A stretch of DNA of 64,000 bases from VXYL01 sp963665195 (GTDB taxonomy: Bacteria; Pseudomonadota; Gammaproteobacteria; Pseudomonadales; Azotimanducaceae), in assembly GCA_963665195.1 (NCBI GenBank), contig OY762070.1, positions 3,658,001 to 3,722,000 of the forward strand, written 5' to 3'. The position numbers and the translations under genes are program-made. The notes below the pieces were generated by a model that saw only the letters and a list, made by a program, of their open reading frames with translations, had not been told where the DNA came from and made no database searches. This document shows, piece after piece, positions 24,537-35,983 of the stretch; position 1 is the first letter of the stretch, and each line of letters starts with the position of its first letter.

Positions 24537-25976
24537 TCAGATCGCCACCAGCACCGCGCAGGCAGCGCCACCCGCGACCACCCAGCTTGCTCGGTCTCGC
24601 AGCGCGAAGACCACCGGATCGTCGTCCACGATGCCCCGATTGGCGAGCAGCAGCAGCCGCCCCAGCCAATAGACCAAGAGCGGGCAGACGAGGCCGAGCA
24701 TCTCCGGCCGGTCGTACCGAGCCGCTACGTCCGGGCTCTGGATATAGAGCGCGAGCACCACCACGGATGCGAATGCCGCCGCTGCGCCGAGCGCCAGAAG
24801 CACGACGCTGTCTTCGGTTCGGTAGCCTCTGCCGCCGACGCTCGACGAGTCTGCGCCGCGCACGATCTCCGTCTGCCGCTTCACCACGGCCAAGGCGAGG
24901 AACAGGAACAGGGCGAACGCCAGCAGCCACGGCGACACCACCGCCGCCTCGGTGGCGCCCATGCCGATTCGCAGGACATAGAGCAGCGCCAGCACCACGA
25001 CATCGACCACGATCAAGCGCTTCAGCCAAAGCGAATAGCCGAACGTCGCGCCGACGTAGGCGAGCAAGCCGCTGCCGGCGATGGGAGACAGCCAGAACGC
25101 CACCGCAAGCCCTGCTGCCATCAGCACCACGCCGAGCATCGCGGCCGGCAGGAGCGGCACCTTGCCTGCGGCCAGCGGTCGGCTGCGCTTGCTGCCGTGC
25201 CGGCGGTCATGCGGCAGATCGAAGAGATCGTTGAAGATGTACGTCCCGGACGCGCAGCAGCAGACCGCGAGGAATACGCCGCCCATCTGCAGATAGGCCT
25301 CCAACCGGTCGACGTGGGCACCGAGGATCGGCACGAATACGAGCACGTTCTTGGACCATTGATGCGGCCGCAAGGCGCTCACCCAGTCGCGCCAGTCGCC
25401 CGCCGCGCCGGGCAGCAGCGGGGCGTCCGGCTGCACCTTCCTCAGCGCTGCGGCGGTTCGACCGGATAGGCCGACGCCGATCGCGCGCCGTGCCCGCTGC
25501 CAGACCGGGAGATCGTCCGCATCGTTGCCGATGTAGTCGAAACCGAAAGCGCCGAAGCGTTCGACCAACTTGTGCGCCTTCGCCTCGCCGATCAGATTGG
25601 TCGTGCCATCCGACGCGAAGTAGCCATCGGCGCCGATGGCCTCGGCAAGCGGCCCAACCACCAGTTCGTCGCCGCCGGAGGCCAGCCACACGGGTCGACC
25701 GGCCGCCTTCGCCGCCTCGATCTCGGCCACTATGACAGGATTCAGGACGAGCGTTGCCGGATCGAGCGGTGCAGCTTCCGCGACCCAACGCTTCAGCCCG
25801 GCACGGCCGCGCCCCAGCAGAAGAAACAGCGCCAGAAACGCCTTGAACGGCGACGCCGACAGCAGCCGGAACAGGCCCTCCACCAGAAGATCGCCCGCCA
25901 GCAGCGTGTCGTCTACGTCGACGACGAGGGGCAGAGCTTCACGGTCGCCAGAGGATGCCGAATCCGTGGTCGTCAC
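24537..25976 (-). CDS. HAD-like phosphatase fused to UbiA prenyltransferase (DPPR synthase type)
   Basis: This 479-residue fusion has an N-terminal HAD domain (about 15-195) with VVDVDDTLLAGD as the DxDxT nucleophile motif, ASGGDE as motif II and FDYIGNDADDLPVW as motif IV. The C-terminal UbiA domain carries NDLFDLPHDRRHGSKRSRPL, the NDxxDxxxD prenyl-diphosphate site, within about eight membrane helices. UbiA proteins of this class attach phosphoribose to polyprenyl phosphate, and the HAD part could remove the 5'-phosphate, giving the substrate for DprE1. The GTG at 25976 was chosen because no ATG precedes the HAD motif. Confidence 0.85.
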   Translation of the reverse strand: MTTTDSASSGDREALPLVVDVDDTLLAGDLLVEGLFRLLSASPFKAFLALFLLLGRGRAGLKRWVAEAAPLDPATLVLNPVIVAEIEAAKAAGRPVWLASGGDELVVGPLAEAIGADGYFASDGTTNLIGEAKAHKLVERFGAFGFDYIGNDADDLPVWQRARRAIGVGLSGRTAAALRKVQPDAPLLPGAAGDWRDWVSALRPHQWSKNVLVFVPILGAHVDRLEAYLQMGGVFLAVCCCASGTYIFNDLFDLPHDRRHGSKRSRPLAAGKVPLLPAAMLGVVLMAAGLAVAFWLSPIAGSGLLAYVGATFGYSLWLKRLIVVDVVVLALLYVLRIGMGATEAAVVSPWLLAFALFLFLALAVVKRQTEIVRGADSSSVGGRGYRTEDSVVLLALGAAAAFASVVVLALYIQSPDVAARYDRPEMLGLVCPLLVYWLGRLLLLANRGIVDDDPVVFALRDRASWVVAGGAACAVLVAI

Positions 25977-26009
25977 CTTGGCGGGGCTACTCCATGTGGC
26001 GCAGGTACT

Positions 26010-26237
26010 CTACGCGTCCAGAGCGCTGGTTTCCGCGGCGAGAACGCGCGCTTGTTCGGCCTTGGCGAGTTGGAGGCGAACCCGGACGTCTTCGTACAGC
26101 TTCTTCGTGGTTTCGAGGAATATCCTCTCCACATACGGCGTTGAGGAACGGGCAAGGGCCGCCTCGTCCTCCCGAACCATGCCCCTGACGCGTGCCAGCT
26201 GTGCCTCCAAAGCGGGTATGTCACGGGGGTAGTACAT
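26010..26237 (-). CDS. Small hypothetical coiled-coil protein
   Basis: This 75-residue frame begins MYYPRDIPALEAQLARVRGM and is rich in Glu, Arg, Ala and Leu in heptad-like spacing (LETTKKLYEDVRVRLQLAKA), suggesting one long helix or coiled coil. It ends 33 bases before the HAD-UbiA start on the same strand and could lead that operon. No family is recognised. It may simply be a chance open frame in GC-rich DNA. Confidence 0.45.
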   Translation of the reverse strand: MYYPRDIPALEAQLARVRGMVREDEAALARSSTPYVERIFLETTKKLYEDVRVRLQLAKAEQARVLAAETSALDA

Positions 26238-26291
26238 CAGGCCGGCTCTAGGACGCCTGAGGGATTAGGCTGTAGCGGACCCCGCTGCTGA

Positions 26292-28028
26292 TCACGCGGC
26301 GCCGTGGCGCAGCAATCGTCCTGGGGTTTGGCCCGTACAGGCGCCGTCCTCGAAGGTCGGCACGCCGTTCACGAGGATCATCCGGTAGCCCTTCGCTCGC
26401 TGGACGCGGCGCCATTCGTTCGCGGGGAAGTCGTGGGCCACTTCGCCGACCCAACGGGGGGTCACCTCCAGGGCGTCCAAGTCGTAGACCACGACGTCCG
26501 CCGGGGCCCCTTCGCGCAGGAAGCCGCGGTCGCGGAAGCCGGCGGCGAAGGCGGGCAGGTAGCTCAGGCGGTAGTGGGCTTCCTCCAGCGAGAGCTTCCG
26601 CTCGTCGCGCACCATCCAGGCGAGGAAGTCGGTGGTGTAGGCGCCGCCGGTGAAGAACTTGGTGTGGGCGCCGCCGTCGGAAACGCCGGGGATGGAGTAC
26701 GGCGCGGTGATCATCTCCGCCATGTAGTCCGCGTTCTGGCCGCGGTCCCGGCCGAGGAACTCCACCTTGAGGCCGCCCTCCACGGCGATGTCCAGCATGG
26801 CGTCGATGGGATGCTTGCCGGCGTCGTCGGCGATCTGCTGCACGGACTTGCCGACGTAGTGCTGCAGCGCGTCGGCGTTGGGGCAGTCGTCCACCGATTG
26901 CACCAAGAGCTCCTCGATCGGCCCGCCGAGCGCTTGGGTCTTGCCGAGCTTCTCGATGGCGGCGTCGGTCTCGGCGCGGATGGCGGCGCGCACCTCTTCG
27001 TCCTGGAACTTGGCGAGCTTCTCCTCGAACGTGCCGGTGGTGGCGCGGTTCCAAGCGGGGCTGGAGTCGTACAGGTTCCAATGCTCCAAGGTGAACGCGA
27101 AGCCGGAACGCACCGTCGCGCCCTGGCCGAAGATGCGCAGGCCCTTGGCGTTGGCGCCGTCCAGCCATTCGAGGCGGTTGCGGTGGATTTCCGGCTTCTG
27201 CGGGCTCACGGCCACGATGTTGTGCAGGATCGGCCGTCCGCTCACCTCGGCGAGGCGCTCCTGGAAGGCGAGGTCGCGATCGAGGTCGCCGGTGAACTGG
27301 GTGATCTGGATGAAGCCCTCGTCGCGCTCGGCGAGCACTTCGCCGAGGGCGAGGACATCCTCGTCGCACATGGTGTCGGTGACCATCGGCGTGCCGTCGA
27401 AGTCCGCCTGCACGGAGTGCTCGCCGAGGCGCTGCACGGAGAAGCCGCAGGCGCCGGCGTCCATCGCCTGATGCAGCAGGTGCCTCATCTCGGCCTGCTC
27501 CTGGCGCGTGGCCGGCCGGCTCTTCGCGGCTTCGAGGCCCATCACCCAGGTCATCAGCGGCGCGACGGGCATGTAGGTGAGGCAGTTGACGCCCTTGGGG
27601 ATGCGTTCGAGAGTGGCGAGCCACTCGGGGAACGTCACCCAGTCCCAGATCATGCCGGCCTTCATGGAGTCGAAGGGGATGGCCTCGGTGCGCGACATGG
27701 TTAGCATGGCGCGGTCCCGGCCTTCGGGGGCCACCGGCGCGAAGCCGAAGCCGCAGTTGCCGAGCACCACCGAGGTGACGCCGTGCCAGCCGGAGATGGT
27801 GCAGTACGGGTCCCATTGGATCTGCGCGTCGTAGTGCGTGTGCAGGTCCACGAAGCCCGGCGCCACGATCAGGCCGTCGGCATCCACCTCGCGCGCCGCG
27901 CTGCCGGGCGCTCGGCCGCCGATCTGCGCGATGCGACCGTCCTTCAGCCACACGTCGGCCTTGTAGCGCGGCACCCGCGTGCCGTCCACCACCGTGCCGC
28001 CTTTGATTCGGATGTCGTAGTCCGCCAT
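26292..28028 (-). CDS. D-aminoacylase / N-acyl-D-amino-acid deacylase-type amidohydrolase
   Basis: This is a 578-residue metal-dependent amidohydrolase. The metal site HTH is in VDLHTHYDAQIQWDP near residue 60, with the conserved CGF of VVLGNCGFGFAPV near 92. The late aspartate is in PGVSDGGAHTKFF near 460, where D-aminoacylases have SD(G/A)xxHT. The end, FLREGAPADVVVYDLD, is the usual composite-sandwich strand. Members hydrolyse N-acyl-D-amino acids or related lactams. There is no signal peptide. A gap of 160 bases upstream shows nothing recognisable. Confidence 0.87.
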   Translation of the reverse strand: MADYDIRIKGGTVVDGTRVPRYKADVWLKDGRIAQIGGRAPGSAAREVDADGLIVAPGFVDLHTHYDAQIQWDPYCTISGWHGVTSVVLGNCGFGFAPVAPEGRDRAMLTMSRTEAIPFDSMKAGMIWDWVTFPEWLATLERIPKGVNCLTYMPVAPLMTWVMGLEAAKSRPATRQEQAEMRHLLHQAMDAGACGFSVQRLGEHSVQADFDGTPMVTDTMCDEDVLALGEVLAERDEGFIQITQFTGDLDRDLAFQERLAEVSGRPILHNIVAVSPQKPEIHRNRLEWLDGANAKGLRIFGQGATVRSGFAFTLEHWNLYDSSPAWNRATTGTFEEKLAKFQDEEVRAAIRAETDAAIEKLGKTQALGGPIEELLVQSVDDCPNADALQHYVGKSVQQIADDAGKHPIDAMLDIAVEGGLKVEFLGRDRGQNADYMAEMITAPYSIPGVSDGGAHTKFFTGGAYTTDFLAWMVRDERKLSLEEAHYRLSYLPAFAAGFRDRGFLREGAPADVVVYDLDALEVTPRWVGEVAHDFPANEWRRVQRAKGYRMILVNGVPTFEDGACTGQTPGRLLRHGAA

Positions 28029-28189
28029 CGCTCCCTCCGCCGATGCCGTTGCAGCAAGGGCGATGCTGCGCCTGTTGCGCTTGCGTTGTCAAAGCGGATT
28101 CCCGGGTTCTGTTGCGCTTGCAGGGCGTGCGGGCCGGGGCGCTCCGCGACGGGCCTTTCCTCGCGGTCCAGGAAACGCGAACCGTGTCC

Positions 28190-29662
28190 CTAGGCGCCGG
28201 AAAGCGTCCCTGCCGCGAGAGCATCCCAAGGCCCATCGATGGCGAACGTGATGCCGGGCGTCTGGATGTTGACGAAGAGCGTTCTGCCGTCAGGCGAGAA
28301 CGTCGCGCCGGCCCACTCGGAGCCGCGGTAGTCGCCAGGCTCGATTCCCGGTCTGCCGGGAAGGGGCGCATCGAAGGTGATGTTGTTCTCGCCGACTTCG
28401 ACGGTCTTGCCGCCGCTGCCGAGGGCCAACAATCGGGTTCCGCGAACGAGTTCGCCGGCGGCGGTGTGCAGGCCGCCACCGTCCTCGCAGGCGAGCACGA
28501 GGCCGTTTTCGTGGACGGTGATGTTGTCCGGCGCATCGGCGACCGCTTCGCTTGGCGAGACGTAGAGGGCGCGGAGCACTGATTGCGCCGGTTCGTAGAC
28601 CCAAACGGCGCCGGCGCCGGCCGCGCCGGCTGCCGTGTCCACCCAATAGATGGAGCCGCCACGCTCCCACGCGCCTTCGCCGCGGGCGAACCTTGCCCCG
28701 CCAGCCGCCTCGCCTTGCAGATACGGGCCCGACTTGCCGATGCCGACCACGTCGCCGCCGAGCTGCTCCGGCGCGAACCCTTCGGGGTCCCTGTCGGGCT
28801 CTGGAACCGGCACCCAGTCCACGTCGTGCTCATCCCCCAGAGCCGGGCTGCGCAAGTCCGCGTTCGGCGTGCCGCGCACCCGGAGCATCTCCAATCTGCC
28901 GCCTTCCTCCAAGGCGCCAAGCTTCGGGGCCCGATTGCGCGGCAGAAACCGGTAGAAGCCCGATTGCGCGCCGTTGTCCTCGGTGAGATAGACGATGCCC
29001 GTACCGGGGTCGAGGGCCGCCGCCTCATGTCGAAACAAGCCCATGTCGATGATCGGCCGGCCGCTTGCGCCGCCGCCGCCCGGGACCTCGAAGACGTAGC
29101 CGTGATCCTTGCCGCCGACGCGGCTCGTGCGCAGCAGGGTCTCCTCGCAGGTCAGCCACGATCCCCATGCGGTGGGTCCGCCCGCGCAGTTCACCGCGGT
29201 GCCGGACAGGAGCGGAACCGTCGCCGGCGCGCGGCCCGGCGCGTAGGTAACTCCGGTGACGCCGCCGCTGAAGCCGGGAAATCCGTCCGGCGCACCCTCG
29301 GTTCCCGGCGGAATGTGGAGCGCGTCGTACATTGGCGTCTCGGCGCCACTGATCGGCGCGCCGACGCCGCCTTCGTGGTTGCGCACCAGCGTGACGCCCC
29401 CGCCCGGGGCCGCAAAGGCGGCCATGCCGTCATGTCTGGCCGGCGTCGTCCCGCCGCCCGCCATGGCGTCCCCGGTCCAGGAGAAGGATCGGTACGAGAA
29501 TCCTTCCGGCAACCTCAGAAGCTCCAACCCCGTCGTCTCGTCGGCAACGGGCCGAATCGCGCCCGGCGCGGCGGGCTCGCGCGCCCACAGTGCCCGCAGC
29601 GACGGCAACGCGATCACCCCGGCACCGGCGCCCAGCACCAATCTTCGGCTCACCCCAGCCAT
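28190..29662 (-). CDS. DUF839 / PhoX-type secreted phosphatase-like protein
   Basis: This 490-residue protein belongs to the PhoX/DUF839 beta-propeller family, calcium- and iron-dependent phosphatases and relatives. A twin-arginine signal SRRLVLGAGAGVIALPSLRA at the N-terminus predicts folded export by Tat. The motifs GWLTCEET-like GSWLTCEETLLR near 170, MGLFRHEAAALDPG near 208 and YLTEDNG near 225 are the conserved core. The end, WAGATFSPDGRTLFVNIQTP, is typical of the family. Whether this one retains phosphatase activity is not clear from sequence alone. Confidence 0.85.
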   Translation of the reverse strand: MAGVSRRLVLGAGAGVIALPSLRALWAREPAAPGAIRPVADETTGLELLRLPEGFSYRSFSWTGDAMAGGGTTPARHDGMAAFAAPGGGVTLVRNHEGGVGAPISGAETPMYDALHIPPGTEGAPDGFPGFSGGVTGVTYAPGRAPATVPLLSGTAVNCAGGPTAWGSWLTCEETLLRTSRVGGKDHGYVFEVPGGGGASGRPIIDMGLFRHEAAALDPGTGIVYLTEDNGAQSGFYRFLPRNRAPKLGALEEGGRLEMLRVRGTPNADLRSPALGDEHDVDWVPVPEPDRDPEGFAPEQLGGDVVGIGKSGPYLQGEAAGGARFARGEGAWERGGSIYWVDTAAGAAGAGAVWVYEPAQSVLRALYVSPSEAVADAPDNITVHENGLVLACEDGGGLHTAAGELVRGTRLLALGSGGKTVEVGENNITFDAPLPGRPGIEPGDYRGSEWAGATFSPDGRTLFVNIQTPGITFAIDGPWDALAAGTLSGA

Positions 29663-29727
29663 GCGGTCTCCTCGGTATCCACAGTTTCTCGACGGTGCCG
29701 AGCATAGCAGCCGGCGATGGCCGACAG

Positions 29728-32448
<2,721 letters not shown>

Positions 32449-32532
32449 GCCATGACTTCCGCCTAGTGGACGCAGCTAACCGTACCATGACCGGCAGGGC
32501 GCTCCCCGCCTCTCAACGCACGGCGCGGCGAC

Positions 32533-33387
32533 TCAAGCCGCCAAGGCGATGATTCGCCGCGCCGCATCCTCCGACGATTCCACCCGGGAGACATGCACCG
32601 ACCGCCGCTTGGCTTCGTAGTCGAGTTCCTCGATGGCGTCGCGCACGCGCGGACTCTCATCGCGAACGCCGGCGAGCAACTCGAGCCGACGCGGCTTGAT
32701 CAGGAGGTCCGGCGCATCGGCAACCATGCTCAAGTTCCACAGGTGCGCGCGGGCTTCGCGCATGGACAGAGCCATCCGCTGCGAACTCAGAACCACGACG
32801 TTGGCAGCTAGCGACGAGCCCAGGAAGGTGAAGGTGATCGGGTGCGCCGTAGTCATGCGCAGCTCGGCGTTCAAGTGGTTCGACAGTTGCGGCTTGAGCC
32901 CTTTGACCACCTCGGCGACCGGACTGCTCCAGCGCTGCGCTTCGGGGTTGGCGAAGGAAGGGGTGTCGGCGTAACCGATTCCGAACGCGGAGCACTGCTC
33001 GGCCGCGGATGCGAAGGCATCCCTGAACTCGACTACGTAAGTTGCGGCCGTGTCGCCAAGCTCGACGCCTTCGAACGGGCTCTTCCAGCTTTGGAACAGA
33101 TTTGCGCCCAGTGCCTTCCCCGTCGGCGCCAACGCCTTGAAGTGGTTCTCCAGGCTCTCGACGCTGACATCCAACACGGCGCCGAGGGCGGGGAACCCAT
33201 CCCCGAACATCGCCTTCAGCCGCCGCCCGTCCACCAGCCGCCAGCAAGCCGCCTCGCCCGTCTCCGTGGCGGCCGCAATGGCCCCGACAAAGCACTCCGG
33301 GCCGTCCATGATCGGATGCACCAGAAGGGGTGCCCAATGCACGATCATTCCGTCGGGGAAGTTGTTAGGGAAGGCACTGCTAGTCAC
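32533..33387 (-). CDS. Uncharacterised partner of the HipA-like kinase
   Basis: This 284-residue protein is not assignable to a family by eye. The N-terminal part MIVHWAPLLVHPIMDGPECF resembles the opening strand of the DUF3037-type partners that accompany HipA-like kinases, but the rest does not. A central helical part (AELRMTTAHPITFTFLGSSL) and a C-terminal basic segment with DYEAKRRSVHVSRVES follow. Its start overlaps the kinase gene end by eight bases, so the two are made together. It might be an antitoxin, adaptor or substrate. Confidence 0.6.
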   Translation of the reverse strand: MTSSAFPNNFPDGMIVHWAPLLVHPIMDGPECFVGAIAAATETGEAACWRLVDGRRLKAMFGDGFPALGAVLDVSVESLENHFKALAPTGKALGANLFQSWKSPFEGVELGDTAATYVVEFRDAFASAAEQCSAFGIGYADTPSFANPEAQRWSSPVAEVVKGLKPQLSNHLNAELRMTTAHPITFTFLGSSLAANVVVLSSQRMALSMREARAHLWNLSMVADAPDLLIKPRRLELLAGVRDESPRVRDAIEELDYEAKRRSVHVSRVESSEDAARRIIALAA

Positions 33388-34147
33388 GGACTGACTCCTC
33401 CTTGGGTTGCATGGCGAGGCTTCGCTGTCGGCTGCCGAATCGTTCCGCGATCAGATCGTCCAGATGGGGCAACCGGTCGGTCAGCCACCGACAGCATTCG
33501 CGAAGCATGTCGAGAGGGCTCCAAAGTTCGGCACGGGATGCATCTACTATGCCCGCCATGTCGATCTCGTGGAATCTGCCAGCCGCGCTCCTTACTCGTT
33601 GCACGGCGGCGTGCTTTTCGTCGCGACTGACATCGGCGAATGCGAGCCGGGCGAGGAGATTGGCAGTGGACGCGCTTTGGGGCGGCGTGTTGGCCGGTAT
33701 TGCCTCGCCATGGTCGATCAGGACGAACTCGCCCGCACCGCGAAAAAGGAGATTGCCTACGGTACGGTCGCTGTTGCCGATCCACTCGTCGAAAGCGATA
33801 GCGAGCGCTAAGTGCGGCCACTGCGCCAAGTGTCGTCTGAGCACAACATCATCGCGCATGCGCGGCAACGGGCGCACATCCAATGCTCGCGTCGCGAACG
33901 CGAACCGCTCTCGGGTTTGGAACAGACTGCCGTCGAGGGGGACGACGCCGGGTCGAAGCACGGGCAGGCCAGCTTCTTCGGCGATCAATGCGCAGAGGAC
34001 CTCGCGGACAACTTGGTACGCCGGCACTGGCTTGACGAACGCATTGACAAACTTGGCGCCAAGTTCGACTCTGCATCGCCACACGCTGCCGTCCCGAATC
34101 GGGCCGGCGCCGTGGCGCAGGGTCATCAGCAGCGGTGGCTCAGGCAT
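33380..34147 (-). CDS. HipA-like (HipA_2) protein kinase
   Basis: This 255-residue protein has the compact HipA/PI3-kinase-like fold. The catalytic loop is DEWIGNSDRTVGNLLFRG near residue 125 (Asp and Asn of the D-x4-N type) and the metal-binding DFG-like strand is FVLIDHGEAIP near 145. The N-lobe lysine is in KFVNAFVKPVPAYQVVREV, with the glutamate of ALIAEEAGLPV. It lacks the HipA N-terminal subdomain. The gene directly downstream, overlapping by eight bases, is unknown and no classical HipB is present. It is a candidate toxin kinase or a regulator of unknown target. Confidence 0.72.
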   Translation of the reverse strand: MPEPPLLMTLRHGAGPIRDGSVWRCRVELGAKFVNAFVKPVPAYQVVREVLCALIAEEAGLPVLRPGVVPLDGSLFQTRERFAFATRALDVRPLPRMRDDVVLRRHLAQWPHLALAIAFDEWIGNSDRTVGNLLFRGAGEFVLIDHGEAIPANTPPQSASTANLLARLAFADVSRDEKHAAVQRVRSAAGRFHEIDMAGIVDASRAELWSPLDMLRECCRWLTDRLPHLDDLIAERFGSRQRSLAMQPKEESVRD

Positions 34148-34173
34148 GGTGGTTCACCGATTTGGCGCGGCGG

Positions 34174-35340
34174 CTAGACGCCGTACAGCGCGCGCACGTT
34201 GTCCCGGGTGATCTTCGCCCGGTGCTCCGCGTCGATCCCCTCGAACAGCTCGTCCAGCACCTCGTTCGAGCAGGGCCAGGTGGAGTCGGTGTGCGGGTAG
34301 TCCGAGCCCCACATCAGGTTGTCCACGCCGATGAACTCGCGCGTCGCCAGCGCCGGACGGTCGTCTTCGATGGTGGCGTAGAACTGGCGGCGCCAGACTT
34401 CGTGGGGCGGCGTGCCGGTGAACGGCTCGTCCATGTTGCGGCGTTCGCGCTGCAAGCCTTGGTCCACGCGGTCCAGCCAGTGGGCGATCCAGCCGGCATT
34501 GAACTCGGCGACGACGATCTTCAGCTGCGGATGCCGTTCGCAGACGCCGCGGCACATGAACTCGACGATGGTGCGCTGCACGGCGCTCTGCGTCGCGGCG
34601 TAGTCGGCGATGGCGTCGGGCCGGAACGGGCGACCGCGCCGCTCGCGGGGTACGTAGGCGCTGCAGCCGACATGCATGGAGAGCGGGAAGCCCGCTTCCT
34701 CGGCGCGCGCCCACAGCGGCTCGTAGACATCGTCGTAGTAGGGGTGCTCGTGCGGCGACGTGCAGGGGATGCAGCCGCCCTTGAAGCCGAGCTTGATGAG
34801 GCGGTCCAGCTCTGCCGCCGCCGCTTCCGGGTCCTGCACGGGAATCGCCGGCAGGCCGAACAGGCGGCCGTTCGACGCCGTGGTGTAGTCGTGCAGCCAG
34901 TCGTTGTAGTTCTTCTGCAGGGCTACCAGAAGCTCGACGTTGGCGAGGCTGAACATGCCGAAGAAGCCGGGGTAGAGGAACTCCGCGGCGAGGCCGTCGG
35001 CGTCCTGGTCCTCGTAGCGATGGGCGCCGTCCACCAGGCCGCGACGCATCCCCGCGTAGCCCTTGCTGAAGAGGGCCACCAGTTCGGGATCCTTCATATA
35101 CGCCACGTCCGGCTTGTGGCCGGGCTTGCGGCGCAGCGGTTCGTTGCGGGCGAGGCGCGTCGCGGCCATGCCCATGCGGGCGACGCTGACGCCGTGCATG
35201 CCGCGCGCCGGGATGACGATCGCGTCGACCTGGTCGCCGACGTCCATGATCCTCGGCGCCTGATCGCCGAACCGGTCGGCGAGGCCGGTGAACACGTCGC
35301 GCCCTTCGACGACATGGGAGTCCGCTGAGATCGGTTTCAT
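34174..35340 (-). CDS. Amidohydrolase-2 family metal-dependent hydrolase/decarboxylase
   Basis: This 388-residue TIM-barrel protein belongs to the amidohydrolase-2 family. It starts MKPISADSHVVEGRDVF (metal-binding SDSHxxE-like), has LSMHVGCSAY near 222 as the mid-barrel histidine and MWGSDYPHTDSTWPCS near 340 as the late Asp/His site. Family members decarboxylate or hydrolyse aromatic and other carboxylated compounds. The ATG at 35340 begins the domain exactly; the long upstream frame overlapping gspC is not coding. There is no signal peptide and no clear pathway partner. Confidence 0.86.
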   Translation of the reverse strand: MKPISADSHVVEGRDVFTGLADRFGDQAPRIMDVGDQVDAIVIPARGMHGVSVARMGMAATRLARNEPLRRKPGHKPDVAYMKDPELVALFSKGYAGMRRGLVDGAHRYEDQDADGLAAEFLYPGFFGMFSLANVELLVALQKNYNDWLHDYTTASNGRLFGLPAIPVQDPEAAAAELDRLIKLGFKGGCIPCTSPHEHPYYDDVYEPLWARAEEAGFPLSMHVGCSAYVPRERRGRPFRPDAIADYAATQSAVQRTIVEFMCRGVCERHPQLKIVVAEFNAGWIAHWLDRVDQGLQRERRNMDEPFTGTPPHEVWRRQFYATIEDDRPALATREFIGVDNLMWGSDYPHTDSTWPCSNEVLDELFEGIDAEHRAKITRDNVRALYGV

Positions 35341-35446
35341 GCATCTTCTCCTGGCCGAGGTACGCGACCGCCGCGTCGCTGCCGCTAGTGCATTTGATCC
35401 TAGCCGCCTAGCGGGGCGCAAGCCATGCCCATGCCGCGGCGATCCG

Positions 35447-35971
35447 TCAGGATTCCTCCGGCAGCGGCGGGAATAGCGGCATGGTCTCGTCGCCTTCCGC
35501 GCCGCGCAGGGTGACCGTGTTCGTGCCCACGCTGGCCAGCGTGCGTCCGTCCGGCAGCGCGTCGCCCTCGGCAAGGCGCAGCGAGTTGCCGTCGGGGAAC
35601 ACCAGCAGCACGGTACGGTCGCCGACCTCCGCGGTCTGGCCGACGAAACGAGCGCTCGCCTGCGCAGGGTCCGGCGCTTCGGTCGTCTCGGACTGGCCCT
35701 GCTCGGCTGCCTGCACGTCCAGCAGGGACCTGCCCCAGCGGCGGCTGGCTCTGAAGGCGCTGAGGTCCTCCGCGCCGGCGACGGCCGGCAGCGGCGCCGG
35801 CAGGCCGCCGCGCTCCGTGATGCCGCCCGAAGGCATCGACATCGGCAGCAGCAGGGCGGCAAGCGCCGCGGCCAGACAGCATCCCGCCACCGGCGCCAGC
35901 GGCCAGCGATAGCGCAGTGCGCGGCGCAGGCGGCGGCCGACGCTGGCGTCTCCGGCTTTCGCTTCCGCCAT
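35447..35971 (-). CDS. gspC: Type II secretion protein GspC-like inner-membrane component
   Basis: This 174-residue bitopic protein has a short cytoplasmic N-terminus, one membrane helix (LAPVAGCCLAAALAALLLP near residue 25) and a periplasmic homology-region-like strand set RTVLLVFPDGNSLRLAEGDA with a proline-rich link before it. Position at the end of a gspH-M run supports GspC, which links the inner-membrane platform to the secretin. It lacks a PDZ or coiled-coil end and is short for the family. Being last in the operon, after gspM, is unusual because gspC normally leads. Confidence 0.65.
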   Translation of the reverse strand: MAEAKAGDASVGRRLRRALRYRWPLAPVAGCCLAAALAALLLPMSMPSGGITERGGLPAPLPAVAGAEDLSAFRASRRWGRSLLDVQAAEQGQSETTEAPDPAQASARFVGQTAEVGDRTVLLVFPDGNSLRLAEGDALPDGRTLASVGTNTVTLRGAEGDETMPLFPPLPEES

Positions 35972-35983
35972 GTCCTGCTCCGA

